The position numbers and the translations under genes were made by a program. Below are positions 8,301-18,100 of a DNA stretch of 64,000 nt, in pieces. Under the pieces are notes generated by a model. That model saw nothing but the letters and a program-made list of their open reading frames with translations, did not search any database and had not been told where the DNA came from. The stretch's first letter is position 1. Each line of letters starts with the position of its first letter. The stretch covers positions 1 to 64,000 of the forward strand of contig DIHE01000171.1 in NCBI GenBank assembly GCA_002420005.1, given 5' to 3'. The stretch comes from Holophagales bacterium UBA5704. GTDB lineage: Bacteria; Acidobacteriota; Thermoanaerobaculia; Multivoradales; UBA5704.

Positions 8301-11148
8301 CGTCGTCCGCCGCGGCCGGCTGTCGCGGTGCCGGGGCCGGGTCCTGCCGCGCCGGGGGGGCTGCCGTGCTCCCCAGGTCCTCCGGGAGGATCGGCGCCTG
8401 CTCGCAGGGATTGGCGAGGACGCGCAGCGGGCGGTCGGGATCGAACGGCCGGCTGAAGCGGCCGGCGAACAGGTTGTCGAGGTCGACCGGTCCCCCCAGG
8501 GTGAACAGGGCACCGGCGGCTTCCAGAAGACCGGCGACCGAAGCGCCACCCACGTCGAGCGAGAGGATCGGTGCGCCGGCGCCCTGATCGTCCTGCAGGC
8601 TTTCGGCGGCTAGGTCGGCGAGGGCGTGGCCGGGGCCGACCTCGATCCACAGGTCGGCGAGCCCGCGCGCCGCGCTGAGGGCTTCGACGAAGCGCACCGG
8701 AGCCGTCACCTGGCGCAGCAGGAGCTTGCGCAGGTCGGTGGCGGGCTCCAGGGGGCCGCCGGTGACGGTCGAGACCACGGTGCGCTGGAGCGGGCGCGGC
8801 CGGATCTCGGCAAGGGCGAGGTCAAGCCCGGGCTCGGCGGCGGCGACGTGGGGGGAATGGAAGGCGTGCGAGACGCGCAGCCGGGTGGAGGCGATCCCCT
8901 GGCCGGCCGCCCGGGTGAGGAGCGCCTCGATCGCCTCGCGGTCGCCGGAGACGACCGTCCGCGCCGGGGCGTTGCAGGCCGCGATGACCAGCGGCGTGCC
9001 GGCCAGCAGCTCCTCCACCTGCGACGGCGGAGCGGTGAGGCTGGCCATGGCGCCTTCGGGGAGCGCCGCCATCGCCCGGCCGCGGGCGCGGGCGATCCCC
9101 AGCGCCTCCTCGCGGCTGAGCCCGCCGGCCCAGCACAGGGCGGCGATCTCGCCCAGGCTGTGCCCCACCGCCACCTGCGCCTGCACGCCGAGACGCTCCA
9201 GCGCTTCGAGGCCGGCGAGCTCATGGGCCAGGATGGCCGGCTGGGCCACCTTGGTGTCCACGGCGTCGCCTTCCGGCGGCAGGGCGGCCAGCGCATAGAC
9301 CTCGTCGAGCCCTTCGAGACGGCGGGCGAGGGCTCCCCCGCGGCCGAGGTGGGAGGGCGATCCCTGGCCGGGGAAGAGCAGGCCGAGACGCCGCGCCCGG
9401 GCGCCGGCGGAGAGGAACACGCCCTTGCCGGGCTCCAGCCGGACGCTCTCTCCCGCGGCGAGCGCGCCGCCGAGCCGCTCCAGGCGGGCGGCCAGCTCGG
9501 CCGGCGTCGCCGCCACCACCGCGGCGCGCACCGGGGCCGGTTCCAGGTGCCGCAGCAGCTCGGCGGCGCAATCGGCCATCTCGGAGCGCGACAGGCGGGG
9601 AGCCAGCTCGCGCAGACGTTCGAGGCGGGCGGCGAGCGCCGCGGCGTCGGGAGCGGCGAGAAGGAACAGCTCGGCGTCCTGCGCCGAGGCGACCAGCATC
9701 TGCTCGCGGGTGGAGAGGGCGCGGCGGCGCGGCCGGCCGAGGCCTCCGGCGGCCTCGATCACCACATGCGCGTTGATCCCGCCGAAGCCCATCGCGCTCG
9801 CGGCGGCGCGCAGCGGCGTCCCCTCCGGCCAGCTCTCGCCGCGCTCCAGCACCCGCAGCGGGCTGCCGGGGCGGCGCAGAATCGGGTGCGGCTCGTCGCA
9901 ACCGGTGTTCGGCGGCAGCACCTGGCTGCTCACCGCGAGCGTCGCCTTGAGCAAGCCGGCCACCCCGGCGGCGGCCTTGGTGTGCCCGATGTTCGCCTTG
10001 ATCGAGCCCACCGGCACCGGGGGGGCGGCTCCCGCACCGCGGGCTTCGAGCAGCGCACCGGACAGGGCCTCCAGCTCGGCGGTGTCGCCCACCGCGGTGC
10101 CGGTGCCATGGCCTTCGAAATAGCCCACCGTGTCGACGCCGAACCCGGCGCGGCGGTAGGCGCGGGCGAGCGCCATGCGCTGGCCCGCGGCCTCGGGCCG
10201 GCTGATCCCGCCCGAGCCGTCCGACGAGATCCCCCAGCCGCGGATCACCGCGTGGATGCGGCAGCCGCGGCGCACCGCGTCGCTCTCGCGCAGCAGCACC
10301 ACGAAGCCGCACCCTTCGCCGGGCACGAACCCCTGCGAGCGCGCATCGAACACCCGCATCGCTCCGGGCGTGAGCGCGCCGGTGCGGGCGAAGCCCACCA
10401 GCTCGAAGGGATCGAGGCTGATGTCCACGCCGCCGGCCAGGGCGGCGTCGAGATCCCCCGCCGCGAGCGCCGAGCAGGCGTTGGCCACCGCGAGGAGCGA
10501 CGAGGCGCAGGCGCCGTCCACCGTGTAGCCGCCGCCGTGCAGGTCGAGCTGGTTGCAGATCCGCCCGGCGATGGTGTTGGAGAGGCCGCCCGCGAGCGAT
10601 TCCTCATTGAAGGCCGGGAACGGCGCCTTGTACTCCTCCTCCAGCTCGGCGAGAAAGGCGGCCAGCCGCTCCCCCTCCCACCCCTCGCGCAGCAGGGCCG
10701 CACCGACGGTGCGCCGCACGTAGGGCCAGCGCAGGCGCACCGTCTGGGCACGCGACATCTCGCCGGTCAGCGAATTGCCCACCAGCACGCCGGAGGTGTC
10801 GCGCGGCAGGCCGGCGGCGTCGGGGAATCCGGCGTCGGCGAGGGCGTCGGCGGCCACTTCCAGGGCGAGCCAGTGCGCGAGATCGGTGACCCGCGCGGTG
10901 CTGCCGGCGACCCGGAAACGCACCCGGTCGAGCTCCCAACCGGTGATTAGGGCGGCCTCGGTGGCATACAGACCGTCCGGGTTTCCCGGGTCGGCGGACA
11001 GATAGTCGGCGAGGCGCAGCCGCTCCGCCGGCAGGCGGCGGAACTCGCGGCGCCCCGCGAGCACGTTCTCCCACAGCTCCACCGGCGAGCGGGCGCCGGC
11101 ATAGCGGCAGGCCAGTCCGACGATGGCGATTCCTTCGCCCATCGGCAT
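5329..11148 (-). CDS. Enediyne polyketide synthase (iterative type I, PKSE)
   Basis: A 1939-residue PKS, the normal length for PKSE. Domains in order: ketosynthase with Cys near residue 214 (VDGACASSL) and His in EGHGTGT and NIGHTKAAAG; acyltransferase with Ser near 664 (GHSLGE); the enediyne-type acyl carrier with Ser near 989 (DLHLNSISV); ketoreductase with a nucleotide-binding loop near 1228 (VTGGGKGIG); dehydratase around 1500 (ADHVLRGEPLF); and a C-terminal phosphopantetheinyl transferase near 1833 (GCDLE, then WTALESLRKAG). The integrated PPTase and the single ACP between AT and KR are diagnostic of PKSE and exclude PUFA synthase. It builds the linear polyene precursor of the enediyne core from acetyl- and malonyl-CoA. 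The start MPMGEG at 11148 has GAGGGGATCGGGG just upstream, 11 nt after the E5 stop; 11142 is the alternative. Confidence 0.96.
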   Translation of the reverse strand: MPMGEGIAIVGLACRYAGARSPVELWENVLAGRREFRRLPAERLRLADYLSADPGNPDGLYATEAALITGWELDRVRFRVAGSTARVTDLAHWLALEVAADALADAGFPDAAGLPRDTSGVLVGNSLTGEMSRAQTVRLRWPYVRRTVGAALLREGWEGERLAAFLAELEEEYKAPFPAFNEESLAGGLSNTIAGRICNQLDLHGGGYTVDGACASSLLAVANACSALAAGDLDAALAGGVDISLDPFELVGFARTGALTPGAMRVFDARSQGFVPGEGCGFVVLLRESDAVRRGCRIHAVIRGWGISSDGSGGISRPEAAGQRMALARAYRRAGFGVDTVGYFEGHGTGTAVGDTAELEALSGALLEARGAGAAPPVPVGSIKANIGHTKAAAGVAGLLKATLAVSSQVLPPNTGCDEPHPILRRPGSPLRVLERGESWPEGTPLRAAASAMGFGGINAHVVIEAAGGLGRPRRRALSTREQMLVASAQDAELFLLAAPDAAALAARLERLRELAPRLSRSEMADCAAELLRHLEPAPVRAAVVAATPAELAARLERLGGALAAGESVRLEPGKGVFLSAGARARRLGLLFPGQGSPSHLGRGGALARRLEGLDEVYALAALPPEGDAVDTKVAQPAILAHELAGLEALERLGVQAQVAVGHSLGEIAALCWAGGLSREEALGIARARGRAMAALPEGAMASLTAPPSQVEELLAGTPLVIAACNAPARTVVSGDREAIEALLTRAAGQGIASTRLRVSHAFHSPHVAAAEPGLDLALAEIRPRPLQRTVVSTVTGGPLEPATDLRKLLLRQVTAPVRFVEALSAARGLADLWIEVGPGHALADLAAESLQDDQGAGAPILSLDVGGASVAGLLEAAGALFTLGGPVDLDNLFAGRFSRPFDPDRPLRVLANPCEQAPILPEDLGSTAAPPARQDPAPAPRQPAAADDATPPASALDLVRRLVAERAELPPAAIGAESRLLADLHLNSISVGQLVAEAARRLGLRPPASPTDYAQASVAEIARALEEQVRLGEAPESAGPPAGIDTWVRPFVTAWVERPLPRRAAAEPGPGLWQIVAPDGHPLREALATALEGVPGQGVALCLPPRPDARHVGLYLAAAQAVLATPVRRFLVVQHEGGGGGFARTLHLELPGVTTCVVDLPYLIERDHEGAAARVAAEARAARGYTEVRFDEDGTRRVPVLRLLDLPALPSTPAGAGLGPEDVLLVTGGGKGIGAECALDLARTTGARLLLLGRSAASDPELARNLERMRAAGATVAYAQADVTDASAVRAAVAQATATLGPVTAVLHAAGLNEPRLLSALDEAGFRRTLAPKVEGLENVLAAVDPARLRLLVAFGSIIGRAGLRGEAEYATANEWLARRVERFARKHPACRALTLEWSVWAGVGMGERLGTLESLSRQGITPIPPGTGVAALCDLLARDLPDTSVVVAGRFGEPPTVEVERPELPLLRYLEKPRVFLPGVELVVDAEVSADTDPHLADHVLRGEPLFAAVLGLEAMTQVAQTLAGTRTLPVFERVELLRPVAVPPGRSTTLRFAALVREPGCVEVAVRDAATGFAADHFRAVCRFAPRSPQEAPQLAARFTAAPLALNAADLYGGILFHAGRFRRLREYRHLRATECLAGISPDGSVSWFGRWLPGELLLGDPGARDAAIHGIQACIPHRTLLPTGVDRIVTGRLDPVEPLSFSAREISRHGDDFVYDLEILGADGALRERWEGLRLHAVDDSPVPAAWSAALLAPWTERRLQDLLPEAGLRVALEPAERRDSGPAVERLLGAPARHRPDGRPEAANGAALSVSHAEGLVLAVTGGPESRRLGCDLEPVAARTAEVWRDLLGEERFRLAELIAREDGETADGAASRVWTALESLRKAGAPHDAPLTLYAVDADGWLLLRSGALRIATLIAPVHETAGPLALAVLVEG

Positions 11149-11159
11149 CCCCGATCCCC

Positions 11160-12080
11160 TCAGGAGCCCGGCTCGGCCACCGCCGGCACCGGGACTCCCA
11201 TCTCGGCGCGCCGCGCCAGCCAGGCCTGTGCCTGCATCTGGACGCCGCGCAGGATGCACACCGAGGTCAACGCGAAGAACAGCCCGAACACCACGTGCGA
11301 GGCCATGAGGACGCCGTAGGCCGCCGCCACGGAGGCGCCGAACGCCACCTGTCCGCGCACGCTCGACGGCGTCGTCGCCGGGTCGGTCACCATGTAGAAG
11401 GTGAACAGGAGGAAGGCGACGCCGGTCATCGGGTTGAGCGAGGCGAGGAGCAGATTGCCGAACAGGAAGTGGCGCACCACCGCCTGGAGCACGAAGGCGC
11501 CGAGCCAGCCGAGGATCAGCGGCACCCGCTTGGTGAGCTTGGCGTTCAGGAAGCTGCCGGTGCACACGATGATGCCCGGCAGGATCCAGTCGCCGACGCC
11601 GGTGAGCTTCTCGGTGAACATGTACGGCTGCGCGATCCCCACCCAGGGGAAGGCGAGCAAGGTCAACGTGATCCCCAGGTTCGACGGATTGAAGAAGTGC
11701 CGGGAGTGGCCGTTGGTGCCGACGCGGAACAGGTACTTCGAGCCGATCGCGGTCACCGCGGCGAAGGCCACGGGCAGCAGCCGGTCATTGGCGTAGAGGA
11801 GCATGGAGACCGCGAGGCCGCTGATATGCGCGGACAGGAGGAAATCGACCGGGGCCGGGAAGCCGCCGAGGAACCGCGGTGGGCGCCCGGTGCGCCGGCT
11901 TTCGAACAGCTCGAGCAGGATCTCGGTCGAATACGCCGCGAACAGCGCCACCAGCGGCGTCGCCCAGGCCTGCTCGAAGCCGAGCACCGTGTGCCCGAGG
12001 ACGTTCAAGGTCGTGATCGCGATCGCGAAGCGGCGCAGGGCCGTGAGACGCAGGTCCTTCTTCACCACGGTTGCGGACAT
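11160..12080 (-). CDS. Enediyne biosynthesis membrane protein UnbU (E5)
   Basis: A 306-residue polytopic membrane protein with RnfD-like layout (GTNGHSRHFFNPSNLGITL, FYMVTDPATTPSSVRG). It belongs to the UnbU/E5 family, which is found next to enediyne PKS genes and is required in known pathways, although its reaction is not established. The ATG at 12080 overlaps the stop of E4 as TGATG. About eight hydrophobic stretches place it in the cytoplasmic membrane. The resemblance to RnfD, a flavin-carrying redox subunit that uses the SGAT/T motif, hints at electron transfer; that is inference. Confidence 0.9.
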   Translation of the reverse strand: MSATVVKKDLRLTALRRFAIAITTLNVLGHTVLGFEQAWATPLVALFAAYSTEILLELFESRRTGRPPRFLGGFPAPVDFLLSAHISGLAVSMLLYANDRLLPVAFAAVTAIGSKYLFRVGTNGHSRHFFNPSNLGITLTLLAFPWVGIAQPYMFTEKLTGVGDWILPGIIVCTGSFLNAKLTKRVPLILGWLGAFVLQAVVRHFLFGNLLLASLNPMTGVAFLLFTFYMVTDPATTPSSVRGQVAFGASVAAAYGVLMASHVVFGLFFALTSVCILRGVQMQAQAWLARRAEMGVPVPAVAEPGS

Positions 12081-13990
12081 CACGCACCCCCCTCGGTGCC
12101 GCCGAGCCGCACGGTGTGCCGCCCGGGTGTGAATTGGAACGTCCGGCGTTGTGCCCGGCCCGTCGTATCGCGCCACTGGATCTCCACCGGCAGGGGCAGC
12201 GAGGGATCGGCCGCGCCGAGCCCGAAGTAGAGGACCGGCTCGCGCTTACCGGAATGGCCGCTGCCGCCGTCCACCTGGGCGACGTGGCGCGTGCCGTCCG
12301 GCAGCACCACGGTGGCCGCCGCGCCGATCGCCGGCCGCGTTCCGGCACCGGCCGGCAGCCGCAGGTCGAGCGCGAGCAGCGCACCGGGCTTGCGCGCCTC
12401 GTTGCGGTAGAACCAGGAGCGCTCCCACTGATTGGCCACCGCGAAATCGAGGTCGCCGTCGCCGTCCACGTCGGCGACGCCGAGCCCGCGGCTGATCAGG
12501 CTGTCGTCGATCCCCACCTCCGCGGCGAGGTCGTAGTAGCGGCCATCCTTGGCGCGCACGAAGAACGGGTTGTGCAGGTGCCCCGAGAGGTCGTCGCCCG
12601 GCTTGACGTGCGGCCAGGCTCCGGGATGGCGCATGTTGTTGTCGTTGCCCATCGCGAGCTCGTGCAGCTCCGGCCAGCGGTTTTTCGTGCCGCGCACGAA
12701 GCCGATCGCCTGGATCGCCTCCGGCACGCCGTCATTGTCGAAGTCCGCGAACCGGGCGTCCCAGCCCCAGCCGCTGCGCGACATGCCCAGCGCTTCGCCG
12801 GCATCGTGATAGGGGGCGACGCCGGCCTGCAGCTTCTCCGGCCGGCCGGTGCTCACCCATACGAAGTGGCTCTCTTCCAGCGCCCAGTTCTGGGCGATGT
12901 TGCTGACGTAGATGTCGAGCAGGCCGTCGCCGTTCAGGTCCGCGAAGTCGACGCCCATCCCTTTGAAGGAATCGTGCCCCAGGACCTTCGAGGACGGATC
13001 GGTGAAGCGCCGCTCGCCTTCGACCGCCACGAGCTGCGGATGGCCGGGGGTGGAGCGGTTGGAGAGCAGCCGGTCGTTGCCGAAGTCGTTGCCGAAGTAG
13101 ATCTCCGGCCGCAGGTCGCCGTCCAGGTCGGCGGCGCCCACCGCCAGGGTCCACGAGAACGTGGTCTGCGGATCGAAGGCGTCCGGCACGTCGCGGAAGG
13201 CCACCTGCTCCGGCCCCGCGCTCTGCCAGAGGAGCAGGCGGTTCTTGCCGCCGTTCTCCGAGCGCGACATCGAGCGGTGCATGTGCTCCCGGTTGGTGGC
13301 TTGGGCGTCGAGGATGCGCGCGCCGTCCGGGAAGTAGTTGCCGACGATCAGGTCGAGATGCCCGTCGCCGTCCACGTCGGCGCTGGTGAGCGCATTGGTG
13401 TACCAGCGCTCGTCTGCCGGCGCCACGTCCAGCGGCCGGAAGGCGGCTGCGGCGAGAGGCCCGTCCGCGACCCGCAGGAAGGCGATCGGCGGCCGGCCCC
13501 AGTAATAGACCAGGAGGTCGGTGCGGCCATCCTCGTTCCAGTCGCCCGGCAGGCAGCCCATCGGTGCCATGGTGGCGCGGTCGAAGCGCCGCGGCGCCGG
13601 ATCGAGCGCGAAGAGCGGATAGCGGTCCCCCGTCCCCGGCACCGGTGCGACCAAGGCCAGATCAACCCGCGTGTCGATCGAGCAGAAGTCATTGGGGAGG
13701 CCGTCGCCGTCCAGGTCGTGGAGGGAGACGCCGGCCCCGACGCTGGAGATCCAGGAGGCGATCTCCCGCAGATCCGGATGGACCGGGCGCACCGTGCGCC
13801 GCTCGGGTCCCTGGCCCTCCGGCATCTCGGGGATGGGCGTGCGGTCGAACGCAAAGCGGGACGCCAGCTCCTTGCGCTCGTTCTCCGGCGCCTGGGGCAG
13901 CCGGGCGAAGCCGTAGAAGATCAGGATCAGCGCCAGGGCCGCCAGGCGGGTCCCCCAGTTGCGGGACCAATGTCGAAACGTCTCGCTCAT
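12080..13990 (-). CDS. Enediyne biosynthesis protein UnbV (E4), FG-GAP/ASPIC domains
   Basis: A 636-residue protein. The N-terminus has a membrane anchor or signal (TRLAALALILIFYGFARL), followed by several FG-GAP/EF-hand-like calcium repeats (LHDLDGDGLPND, ADVDGDGHLDLI, ADLDGDLRPEI, ADLNGDGLLDIYV, ADVDGDGDLDFAV), and it ends with an ASPIC/UnbV domain (FTPGRHTVRLGG). This is the E4 member of the conserved enediyne set, probably an extracytoplasmic beta-propeller; its reaction is unknown. The ATG at 13990 has GGGAGGAGCACG directly upstream and overlaps the E3 stop (ATGA). It is full length. Confidence 0.92.
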   Translation of the reverse strand: MSETFRHWSRNWGTRLAALALILIFYGFARLPQAPENERKELASRFAFDRTPIPEMPEGQGPERRTVRPVHPDLREIASWISSVGAGVSLHDLDGDGLPNDFCSIDTRVDLALVAPVPGTGDRYPLFALDPAPRRFDRATMAPMGCLPGDWNEDGRTDLLVYYWGRPPIAFLRVADGPLAAAAFRPLDVAPADERWYTNALTSADVDGDGHLDLIVGNYFPDGARILDAQATNREHMHRSMSRSENGGKNRLLLWQSAGPEQVAFRDVPDAFDPQTTFSWTLAVGAADLDGDLRPEIYFGNDFGNDRLLSNRSTPGHPQLVAVEGERRFTDPSSKVLGHDSFKGMGVDFADLNGDGLLDIYVSNIAQNWALEESHFVWVSTGRPEKLQAGVAPYHDAGEALGMSRSGWGWDARFADFDNDGVPEAIQAIGFVRGTKNRWPELHELAMGNDNNMRHPGAWPHVKPGDDLSGHLHNPFFVRAKDGRYYDLAAEVGIDDSLISRGLGVADVDGDGDLDFAVANQWERSWFYRNEARKPGALLALDLRLPAGAGTRPAIGAAATVVLPDGTRHVAQVDGGSGHSGKREPVLYFGLGAADPSLPLPVEIQWRDTTGRAQRRTFQFTPGRHTVRLGGTEGGA

Positions 13991-14997
13991 CGTGCTCCTC
14001 CCTGCGAAAAATGAGATTGAATGCGCCGGCGCCAGGCTTCGAACGCCGGCACCTCGCCGTCCGCCGGCAGGTCGATCCCGGCTTGCCGGACGCCGGCTGC
14101 GACCGCGGCGGCGCCGGCTCCCCACACGGTCCGGCAGGCGAGCTCGGTCTGCTCGGGCGTGCAGCCGGCCCGCTCGCGGGCTTCCGCCGCGAACGCCACA
14201 CCCTGGGCGAACGCCGGGGTGGAGGACCCGGCGCAGCGCAGCAGAGACTCGATCACCGGCCGGTCGACGCCCCCCGCATAGCCGCAGGCCAGGCCGACGC
14301 CGCTCCAGAGATCGTCCCGCCGTGCCGCCGGGAAGGCGGCGACGGCCGTTGCGATGCGGTCGGGATGGGTCCCTTCGACGAACCAGAGGCAGCGGCCCAG
14401 CCCCTGGTCGAAGACGCGGCGGGCATAGCCGGAGAGCTTGCGTGGAATCTTCTGGTCGGTGAAGGAGCGCCGGGGTTGGAAGAATCCCTCGTGAAATCCG
14501 TACCCGTCGAGCGCGAGCCACCCGTCCACCGGATCGAGCCGGGAGAGCAGGCGCCGCGGGCTGATCGGCAGCCGCCCGAGCGTCCAGCCGGCGCCGACGT
14601 TCACCAGATAGGAGTGAGGGTCCCCCTTGCCCTCGAGGAGCCGGCGAAGGCGGCCCTGCCGCCAGCCGGTGAACAGGTCGAGCATCGCGAGCGCCATGCC
14701 GGCACCCTCGTACGCCCAGCCGCGAGCGGCGGGAGGCACTGCGTCGAGACGCTCGCAGAGCGCCGGCGGATCGGTCTCCAGCGCGGCGTGGTATCCGTCC
14801 ACGAACGTCGCTGCGACTCCCTCCAGGCGTTGGCGGATCTCCTCCGTGTCCCAACGGAATCGGCGCACGGCGAAGGACGTCTCCCGGGCGGAGATCGCGA
14901 ACAAGGACCGGGCGAGCCGGCGCAGCGGAGACCGGAGAGCCTCTCCGCCGGGGGCCTCCCTCCAGGTGAGAGAGGTGGGGCGTTTCTCGCTGAGCAT
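13987..14997 (-). CDS. Enediyne biosynthesis protein UnbL (E3), DUF1702
   Basis: A 336-residue DUF1702 protein, the usual family length, containing the family-typical RETSFAVRRFRW, FTGWRQGRLRRLLEG, GYGFHEGFF and WFVEGTHPDRI. It is the first gene of the cassette. E3 is conserved in all known enediyne clusters, but its chemical role is not established. The start at 14997 is chosen because GGAGGG lies 6 nt before the ATG; an open extension reaches an ATG at 15126 but has no such site. The operon promoter should lie between about 15000 and 15140; no strong -35/-10 pair is evident there. Confidence 0.92.
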   Translation of the reverse strand: MLSEKRPTSLTWREAPGGEALRSPLRRLARSLFAISARETSFAVRRFRWDTEEIRQRLEGVAATFVDGYHAALETDPPALCERLDAVPPAARGWAYEGAGMALAMLDLFTGWRQGRLRRLLEGKGDPHSYLVNVGAGWTLGRLPISPRRLLSRLDPVDGWLALDGYGFHEGFFQPRRSFTDQKIPRKLSGYARRVFDQGLGRCLWFVEGTHPDRIATAVAAFPAARRDDLWSGVGLACGYAGGVDRPVIESLLRCAGSSTPAFAQGVAFAAEARERAGCTPEQTELACRTVWGAGAAAVAAGVRQAGIDLPADGEVPAFEAWRRRIQSHFSQGGAR

Positions 14998-15138
14998 GCA
15001 ACCCTCCACGAAAGCAATGGTGCGTTCCAGGGCCAAAAGCGAGCCGCGCACCGGAAAGATGACGCGATTCGCCCAGGGGGCGACCGAAATCGCAGCAATG
15101 TTACGGGTCTGGTCGGCCTCTGGCAATGAAACGGCCGG

Positions 15139-15155
15139 GAGGGGCTCAGCCCCTC
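15139..15155 (-). terminator. Hairpin at the 3' end of the BNR protein gene
   Basis: GAGGGG and CCCCTC pair around CTGAG on the minus strand and overlap the stop codon of the 15154-18330 gene. A short T-containing stretch (CCGTTTCATT) follows after a few bases, so this is a weak terminator candidate separating that gene from the enediyne operon. Confidence 0.45.
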
Positions 15156-18100
15156 AGTCCGCCACCCACACCCCCGGATAGCCCCCCGCCGCCGCCTTGG
15201 TGTTGAGTGCGGCGAGGTCGGTCTGGAGCAGCGCACCGAGCGCGGCTTCCAGGGTGTCCAGCTCCTGCTTGCAGGCCGCGAAGACGTCGCGCATGCCTTG
15301 GGTCGGGGCGCCGTCGCCGTTCTTCACGAACTCGAACAGGGGGGAGAGGCGCGAGTAGAGCCTGGCGCCTCCTTTCATGGCGAGGACGTCGTAGCTGACC
15401 TCCGCCGTGGGGTTGTGCAGCTTGCCGTCGATCGCGTCGAGCTGGGCGATGAGATCGGTGGAGGCCTTGACCAGGTCGGCGGCGCCGGTTTCCTGGGCCA
15501 GCAGGTCGTTGCGCGCGGCGAGCTGTTTCCGGACGGTCTGGAGGCGCTGCACCGTCCGCGTCAACCGGGTGATCTGATCGCGCACATCCAGGGCGAAACG
15601 GAGCTGGGCTTCGAGGTCCTCGGGCTTGTCGGTCGAACGCGGGTCGGGAAGGACGCGCAGCGGGGTGGTCGCGGTCTTTCCGTCCACGGTCAGGCGCAGG
15701 GTGTAGGTGCCGGGCAGGGCCGTGGGGCCGATGAGGGGGAAGCCCGAGTCGAGCTTGGAGCCCGGAATCATCTCGGCGCCGTCCCAGGTGAGTGGCCAGA
15801 CGGCCATCTGTCCTCCCTTCTTCTTGGCGAGGGCGAGCCCCTTGAGCCCCTCCTTTTCTTCCTCGACATACTCGCTGCTGCCGGTCACCTCCGGCACCTG
15901 GCTGCTCATCCGGCTCACCCGTCGCCCCGCGGCGTCCAGAACCTCCAAGGTGATGTCGCCCTTCGGCTCGTCTTTCAGCCAGTAATGGATGCGCGCACCG
16001 CGCGGCGGATTGGTCCCGGACCAGCCCGGAATGCGGCCGGAGGCGAGAATCCAGCGGGTGACGTCCGGTGCGGCGAACAGATGGAAGTCCTCCGACTCGA
16101 GGGACTTCGCGGTGGCCGCGACGGTGCGGACGAGCGGCAGGTCGTCGAGGACCCAGGCCGAACGGCCATGCGTTCCGAGCACCAGGCTGGCGTCCTTGAC
16201 CTGCAGGTCGTGCACCGCCACGGTGGGGAGGTTCAGGCGGAGCGAGCTCCAGGTGGCGCCGTCGTCGATCGAGAAGGCGACGCCGCGCTCGGTCCCCAGG
16301 TAGAGGGTGCCGCGGGCCGCCGGGTCCTCGCGCACGGCGTGCAGGTAGACGTCCTTCGGCAGGCCGCCGTCGAGGCGCCTCCAGGTGCGGCCGAGGTCGG
16401 TCGTCTTCCAGAGATACGGCCGCATGTCGTCCAGCCGGTGGGCGTCGACGACGACATAGGCCGTCCGGGCGTCGAAGTGCGAGGGCTCGATGAGGCTCAC
16501 CGTACCCCACTTGGGGAGGCCTTTGAGGTTCGCCGTCACGTTCGTCCAGGTGGTGCCGCCGTCTTCGGTCACGTGGACGAGGCCGTCGTCGCTGCCGGTC
16601 CAGATCAGGCCGGCCTGGAGCGGCGACTCGGCGACGGCGAAGATCGTGCAGTAGGTCTCGACGCCGGTGTTGTCGCCGGTGATCGGGCCGCCGGACCACT
16701 GCTGTTTCGTCTTGTCGTTGCGGGTCAGGTCGCCGCTGATCGCGGTCCAGGTCTGCCCGCCGTCGGTGGTGCGGAACAAGACGTTGCCGGCGTGGTAGAT
16801 CACCTTGGGGTCGTGCGGCGAGCCGGCGATCGGGGCGGTCCACTGGAAGCGGTAGCGCATGTCCGCGCCACCCCAGCCGGAGGGATTGTCCGGCCAGACG
16901 CTGATGTTGCGCTCTTCGCCGGTGCGGTGGTCGTAGCGGGTGATGATGCCCAGGTACTCGCCGGCATAGACGACGTCAGGATCGGTCGGGTCGGAGACCA
17001 CCCAGCCGGCCTCGCCGCCGCCGACGCCGTGCCACAGGGAATGGGAGATGCCGCCGCCGGTCAGGGAGTCGCTGGGGCCCTGGGCGGTACCCATGTCCTG
17101 GAGCGCCCCCGCGACATGGAAGGGAACGCGGTTGTCGACGGCGACATGGTAGAGCTGGCCGATCGGCAGCTGGGCCTGCACCCAGCTTTCGCCGCCGGTG
17201 GTGGAGATGTCGACGCCGCCGTCGTGCGCCACGATCATCCGCTTGGGATTCTTCGGGTCGATCCACAGGTCGTGGTGGTCGCCGTGGTGGATGTTGCCGA
17301 CGTGCCGGAAGGTCCGGCCACCGTCGATGCTCTTGAGCATGGGCACCTGCGGCGCCCAGACCTCGTCCGGATCGACCGGCGAGACGGTGAGGGTGGAGTA
17401 GTACCACGCCCGCTGGCGCAGCTCGCGGCTGGCGGAGGCGAGCTCCCAGGTGGCGCCGCCGTCGTCGGAGCGGAAGAGCCCGCCCTTTTCGGCCTCGATG
17501 ATCGCGTAGACGCGCCGCCCGTCCGACGGGGCCACGGCCACGCCCACCTTGCCCCAGAGACCGTCCGGGAGGCCGGCCCCGGTGAGCTGCTTCCAGGTGT
17601 CACCGCCGTCGCGCGAGACCCAGAGACCGCTGCCGGGGCCGCCGCTGGTCATCTCCCAGGGCCGGCGGCGGGCCTGCCACAGGCCGGCGAAGACGATCTG
17701 CGGATTGGACGGATCGAGGGCGACGTCGGAGGCGCCGGTGTCCACGTCTTTCTGGAGCACCTGCTTCCAATTCTTCCCGCCGTCGGTGGTGCGATAGACG
17801 CCGCGCTCGGCATTCGGCCCGAAGGCATGGCCGAGGACCGCGGCGAAGGCGATGTCCGGATTGGCCGGGTGGACGACCATGGTCCCGATCTGCCCTTCCT
17901 GCACCCACACGTGGCTCCAGGTGGTGCCGCCGTCGGTCGATTTGTAGATGCCGTTGCCGGCGGCCACGTTGCCACGGATGTTGGCCTCCCCAGAGCCGGC
18001 GTAGACCACGTTGGGGTCCGACGGGGCGACGGCGATCGAGCCGATGGAGGAGATCGGCTGGCTGTCGAAAACCGGGTTCCAGGAGATCCCGCCGTCGGTG

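Noticed and set aside
5374..8613. Very long open frame on the plus strand opposite the enediyne PKS
   Set aside because: Its protein is low-complexity (Gly, Arg, Ala, Gln rich) with no motif; long antisense frames are expected in high-GC DNA opposite a real gene.
5329..11148. Polyunsaturated fatty acid synthase (PfaA) instead of enediyne PKS
   Set aside because: Single ACP, C-terminal integrated PPTase and the E3-E4-E5-E10 neighbours fit PKSE; PUFA synthases have tandem ACPs and separate KS/CLF-DH proteins.
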